This document shows, one piece after another, positions 60,778-64,000 of a DNA stretch of 64,000 nucleotides (position 1 is its first letter; each line of letters begins with the position of its first letter). This stretch comes from Flavihumibacter sp. ZG627 (GTDB lineage Bacteria > Bacteroidota > Bacteroidia > Chitinophagales > Chitinophagaceae), in contig NZ_JPHF01000001.1 in assembly GCF_000814325.1 (NCBI RefSeq), positions 124,001-188,000 of the forward strand, in the 5' to 3' direction. Both the position numbers and the translations under genes were made by a program. The notes below the pieces were generated by a model. The model saw nothing but the letters and a program-made list of their open reading frames with translations, searched no databases and was not told where the DNA came from.

Positions 60778-61632
60778 ATGAAGAAATTATTGCTCGCAGT
60801 AATGGTGGTTATGGGTCTCCAGACAGGCGTAAACGCACAGATGGAAGCAATTACGCATTCCGGTGAAATAGGGGTGGCCTTAGGTGCTGCACACTATTTT
60901 GGTGATCTGAATACCAGGGCAAGGGTGAATCGCCCCAAACTGGCTGTGGGAGCATTTTTCCGCAAACAATTTGGAAACTATATTGCTGTAAGGGTGGGTG
61001 CTCAATTTGCACAGGTGGGCTATGCCGATAAATATTACGATGATAATGATTTCCAGCGCCAACGCAACCTCAGCTTTAATACCAGTATTTGGGAGCTGGC
61101 ATTGCAGGGTGATTTCAATTTCTTCCGTTTTATGCCCGGTACGGATGAATACCGTTTTACTCCATATGTAACATTAGGTGCCAGTATTTTCAGTTATGAC
61201 CCCTATGCCTACCTGAATGGGGAAAAGCATTTTTTGCGACCCCTTGGTACAGAAGGGCAGGGATCTGAATTTTATCCCGAAAGGAAGCCTTATAGTTCTA
61301 TGGCTTACGCAATCCCCTTTGGTGTAGGTGTGAAATATGCACTTAATGAGAAAATGAACCTTGGATTTGAGGTTCTCCATCGCTTCACCAATACTGATTA
61401 CCTGGATGATGTAAGTACTACTTACGTTGGCATTGATAAATTTCCTCCTTTACCAGGCGGTCAGCCATCAATAGCCGGTCAGCTACAGGACCGCAGCTAT
61501 GAAATAGGTGAACCGATCGGAATTGAAGGCCGGCAACGGGGATATGCTAAACAAAAGGACCAGTTTGTTACCGCACAATTTACACTCAGCTTCAATCTTA
61601 CATCCTATAAATGTCCCACCGCTAAGCTTTAG
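60778..61632 (+). CDS. porG: DUF6089 outer-membrane protein, PorG-like type IX secretion component
   Basis: The ATG at 60778 is preferred (signal LLLAVMVVMGLQTGVNAQ). The 284-residue product has a short OMP beta-barrel: GEIGVALGAAHYFGDLNTRARVNRPKLAVGAFFRKQFGNYIAVRVGAQFAQVGY, YRFTPYVTLGASIFSYDPYAY, YAIPFGVGVKYALNEKMNLGFEVLHRFTNTDYLDDVSTTY and a final FTLSFNLTSYK. PorG of the type IX secretion system has this fold and sits, as here, directly before uppS and bamA. The barrel anchors the PorK/PorN ring. PorG identity rests on family memory and gene order. Confidence 0.8.
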   Translation: MKKLLLAVMVVMGLQTGVNAQMEAITHSGEIGVALGAAHYFGDLNTRARVNRPKLAVGAFFRKQFGNYIAVRVGAQFAQVGYADKYYDDNDFQRQRNLSFNTSIWELALQGDFNFFRFMPGTDEYRFTPYVTLGASIFSYDPYAYLNGEKHFLRPLGTEGQGSEFYPERKPYSSMAYAIPFGVGVKYALNEKMNLGFEVLHRFTNTDYLDDVSTTYVGIDKFPPLPGGQPSIAGQLQDRSYEIGEPIGIEGRQRGYAKQKDQFVTAQFTLSFNLTSYKCPTAKL

Positions 61633-61698
61633 GTCTACCGAAACCCTTTAGCCCTTGTTGCCCTTTTTTCGTACATTCGCCCCCTGAAATTTGATAAT

Positions 61699-62454
61699 AT
61701 GAGTTCGCTCGAAGCGAAAATTGACAGGCAAAAACTTCCCAGCCACATAGCCATCATAATGGATGGGAATGGCAGATGGGCACAGGAAAGGGGTCAGGAC
61801 AGGCTCTTTGGTCATTTTCATGGCGTGGAAAGCGTGCGTAATGTAGTGGAGGGTGCAGCTGAACTCGGCATTGGTTTCCTTACGCTCTACGCTTTCAGCA
61901 CTGAGAATTGGGATCGGCCAGCATATGAAGTGAATGGTCTGATGGAATTATTAGTAGATACTATTCGGAAAGAAGTGGATACGCTTAATAAGAATAAGAT
62001 CCGGCTTCATGTGATAGGAGATATAACAATGTTACCTGAAAATGCTCGTATAGAATTGCAGGAGGCACTAGATATTACGCGCAATAATGATGGAATGAAT
62101 CTCGTGATGGCATTGAGTTACAGCAGTCGGTGGGAGATTCTGGAAGCGGTAAAAAAGATAGCATCTGCAGCCAGAAATGGAGCATTGCTTCCCGAAGCGA
62201 TCAGCCAGGAAACCATCGGCCAATATTTATGCACCAGCGGATTCCCCGATCCCGAACTAATGATCCGAACAGGTGGAGAATACCGGGTTAGTAACTTTCT
62301 ATTATACCAGCTAGCCTATGCTGAACTCTATTTCACGGATGTTAAATGGCCCGATTTCAGGAAAGAAAATCTTTATGAGGCGATCATTGAGTTCCAGCAA
62401 CGTGAAAGGCGTTTTGGAAAAACCAGCGCACAGGTGCAGGATGCTCCCCTTTAA
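61699..62454 (+). CDS. uppS: Isoprenyl transferase (undecaprenyl diphosphate synthase)
   Basis: A 251-residue cis-prenyltransferase: HIAIIMDGNGRWAQERG (catalytic Asp and Arg in the first block), GVESVRNVVEGAAELGIGFLTLYAFSTENWDRP, and the C-terminal DPELMIRTGGEYRVSNFLLYQLAYAELYFTDVKWPDF signature. It builds the lipid carrier for peptidoglycan and other surface glycans. It lies 66 bases after porG and 53 before bamA. Confidence 0.96.
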   Translation: MSSLEAKIDRQKLPSHIAIIMDGNGRWAQERGQDRLFGHFHGVESVRNVVEGAAELGIGFLTLYAFSTENWDRPAYEVNGLMELLVDTIRKEVDTLNKNKIRLHVIGDITMLPENARIELQEALDITRNNDGMNLVMALSYSSRWEILEAVKKIASAARNGALLPEAISQETIGQYLCTSGFPDPELMIRTGGEYRVSNFLLYQLAYAELYFTDVKWPDFRKENLYEAIIEFQQRERRFGKTSAQVQDAPL

Positions 62455-62507
62455 CAAAGCTTTTTTAAACAATCACCTTAATTTGCCTACTTTATAAAAC
62501 CAACTGG

Positions 62508-64000
62508 ATGCACAGAAGATTAGCCGTTGTGGCCTTACTGCTTATGTTGATCGGATTTAGCGCGCAGGCCCAACAACCTGATACCACAGGTCCAAAAGGG
62601 ATCGACCCTGACCTGGAGGCATTGGTAAATGCAAAAACTCCCAAAGAATATACTATAGCAGGCATTGAGGTTACAGGTACCAAATACCGCGATCAGGCAT
62701 TGCTTTTATCTATCTCCGGTTTATCAGTTGGTGATAAAGTGGTTATTCCTGGAAGCGATAATATCAGCAAAGCAATCAATAACCTGTGGAAGCAAAACCT
62801 GTTCTCCGATGTTCAGATTTTTTATACCAGGCTTGAAGGCAGTAATCTATTTATCGAGATCAATGTTGCAGAACGACCAAGTTTATCAGGCTTTGTTTTC
62901 AGAGGGGTAAAAAAATCCGAAGCTGAAGATTTGGAAGGTAAAACCGGACTTGTTAAAGGTCGCGTGATTACAGAGAATATGAAGCGTACTGCTATTGAAA
63001 ACATCGAGAAATACTATATCGAGAAAGGATTCAGGGGTGCAAGGGTTAGCATCACAGAAAGAGCAGATACTGCATTTGTAAATACACAACAGCTTACTTT
63101 CAATATTGTCAAAGGAAATAAAGTAAGGATAAACAATGTAAGTTTCTACGGCAATGAAATGGTAAATGAACTGAAGCTGAAGAAAAAAATGAAGGGTACC
63201 AAAGAGATGACAAGGATCAGCCTCTACCCCGAAAAAGATTCAAGCAGTTTCGGTGTTAAAAAACCGATGGAGTTTGGTGAGTACATGAGAGACTGGGGCT
63301 TCCTTTCTCTTAGCAAAACAAGAGATTATTTAGATCCTTATTTCCGTTTCAAACTTTTCAGCTCCGCTAAATTCAACCAGAAGAAATTTGATGAGGACAA
63401 AGAAAAAGTATTGGAGTATTATAACTCCATGGGATACCGCGATGCCAACATCGTTGAAGACTCGCAATACTATTCTAATAACGGCAACCTTAATATTGAC
63501 CTCAAAGTTGAAGAAGGTCGACGCTATTATTTCGGTAATATAGCTTGGAAGGGGAATACAAAATATGGAGATTCTATACTTAATGTAATCCTTGGAATTA
63601 AGAAAGGGGATATCTATAATGTGGAAACACTTAATAAAAAGTTAGGTGTTCAGATGAGTGCTGAAGGTGGAGATATCAAAGGACTCTATATGGATGATGG
63701 TTATTTGTTTGCAGACGTTACCGCTGTGGAAACCGCTGTATACAATGACACAATAGATTTCGAGATCCGTATGCGTGAGGGGCCGCAAGCCACAATTAAG
63801 AATGTGAATATTTCCGGGAATGACAAAACAAAGGAATATGTAATCCGCCGTGAGATACGTACAGTCCCTGGCGATAAATTCAGTCGCGCCGCTTTAATAC
63901 GTTCACAGCGGGAGATCGCTAACCTCGGTTATTTCAATCAGGAAAAAATTGACATCAACCCTGTTCCCAATCCTGATGATGGAACAGTTGATATCAATTA
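62508..64000 (+). CDS. bamA: Outer membrane protein assembly factor BamA, N-terminal part (3' truncated by window)
   Basis: The frame starts at the ATG 62508 and is open to the window end (about 497 codons). A signal peptide (RLAVVALLLMLIGFSAQAQ) is followed by successive POTRA domains: YTIAGIEVTGTKYRDQALLLSISGLSVGDKVVI; LSGFVFRGVKKSEAEDLEGKTGLVKGRVITENMKRTAIENIEKYYIEKGF; VRINNVSFYGNEMVNELKLKKKMKGTK with a long charged insertion; YYFGNIAWKGNTKYGDSILNVILGIKKGDIYN; and KNVNISGNDKTKEYVIRREIRTVPGDKFS. Barrel not in window. It inserts outer-membrane proteins and is essential. Gene order nadK-porG-uppS-bamA is the Bacteroidota standard. Confidence 0.94.
   Translation, partial: MHRRLAVVALLLMLIGFSAQAQQPDTTGPKGIDPDLEALVNAKTPKEYTIAGIEVTGTKYRDQALLLSISGLSVGDKVVIPGSDNISKAINNLWKQNLFSDVQIFYTRLEGSNLFIEINVAERPSLSGFVFRGVKKSEAEDLEGKTGLVKGRVITENMKRTAIENIEKYYIEKGFRGARVSITERADTAFVNTQQLTFNIVKGNKVRINNVSFYGNEMVNELKLKKKMKGTKEMTRISLYPEKDSSSFGVKKPMEFGEYMRDWGFLSLSKTRDYLDPYFRFKLFSSAKFNQKKFDEDKEKVLEYYNSMGYRDANIVEDSQYYSNNGNLNIDLKVEEGRRYYFGNIAWKGNTKYGDSILNVILGIKKGDIYNVETLNKKLGVQMSAEGGDIKGLYMDDGYLFADVTAVETAVYNDTIDFEIRMREGPQATIKNVNISGNDKTKEYVIRREIRTVPGDKFSRAALIRSQREIANLGYFNQEKIDINPVPNPDDGTVDIN

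Noticed and set aside
1-64000. CRISPR arrays, tRNA/rRNA genes, insertion sequences, integrases
   Set aside because: Looked for regularly spaced repeats, cloverleaf-like stretches and transposase/integrase motifs; none found apart from the arm-like domain in the methyltransferase and the REP-like repeats.

Overview
The window looks like chromosomal DNA of a Bacteroidota bacterium, most likely family Chitinophagaceae. The evidence is a SusC/SusD pair driven by a FecI-like sigma factor and FecR-like anti-sigma factor, gliding and type IX secretion genes (gldC, a GldE-like protein, a PorG-like protein, a cargo protein with a type IX sorting tail), Bacteroidota-restricted families (DUF4290, DUF4920, DUF1735, DUF4974-type FecR), TAnnTTTG-like promoter boxes and few clear Shine-Dalgarno sequences. 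No rRNA, tRNA, CRISPR array, integrase or insertion sequence was found.

Layout. 1-344: 3' end of a GH16 glucanase. 345-5700: an AT-rich, probably acquired restriction-modification island. It holds a C5-cytosine methyltransferase with an integrase-type arm DNA-binding domain at its N-terminus, a convergent MvaI/BcnI-like endonuclease, a Mig-like HhH-GPD mismatch glycosylase overlapping the endonuclease gene, and a PLD-type nuclease-like protein with a C-terminal helix-turn-helix. 5955-17100: accessory region with two paralogous TPR-membrane-HTH regulators, each beside a lipoprotein gene, a FUSC transporter, a quinol nitric oxide reductase, a RES/Xre toxin-antitoxin pair, and a subclass B1 metallo-beta-lactamase coupled to a GDCCVxC mini-protein. 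17244-24185: PcrA/UvrD helicase, then a run of secreted or membrane enzymes (esterase, DUF418, vanadium-haloperoxidase-like PAP2, amidohydrolase). 24395-34991: sigma/anti-sigma, SusC, SusD, DUF1735-discoidin lipoprotein, metallopeptidase-discoidin lipoprotein and one more lipoprotein: an outer-membrane uptake locus without a recognisable glycoside hydrolase. 34992-40270: a gap with gene remnants, a 718-residue protein ending in a caspase-fold-like His/Cys domain, small genes, and a decayed TonB-receptor-like gene. 40271-45806: second ECF sigma unit, dienelactone hydrolase, type IX-secreted sialate O-acetylesterase, GH18 chitinase. 45873-64000: housekeeping core: OmpA, acyltransferase, recA, GldE-like, gmk, murA, DUF4290, glycosyltransferase, gldC, yqeY, cvpA, alpha/beta hydrolase, CBS protein, POTRA barrel, nadK, PorG-like, uppS and the start of bamA.

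Most notable: (i) the four-gene restriction island, where a thymine mismatch glycosylase could repair damage caused by the methyltransferase and where the methyltransferase has borrowed an integrase arm domain, with four phased GTCCGY hexamers just before its start codon; (ii) a cryptic clan-CD peptidase-like protein; (iii) REP-like inverted repeats lying against stop codons; (iv) MurA with Asp where the fosfomycin-target Cys normally is; (v) the metallo-beta-lactamase/GDCCVxC operon.
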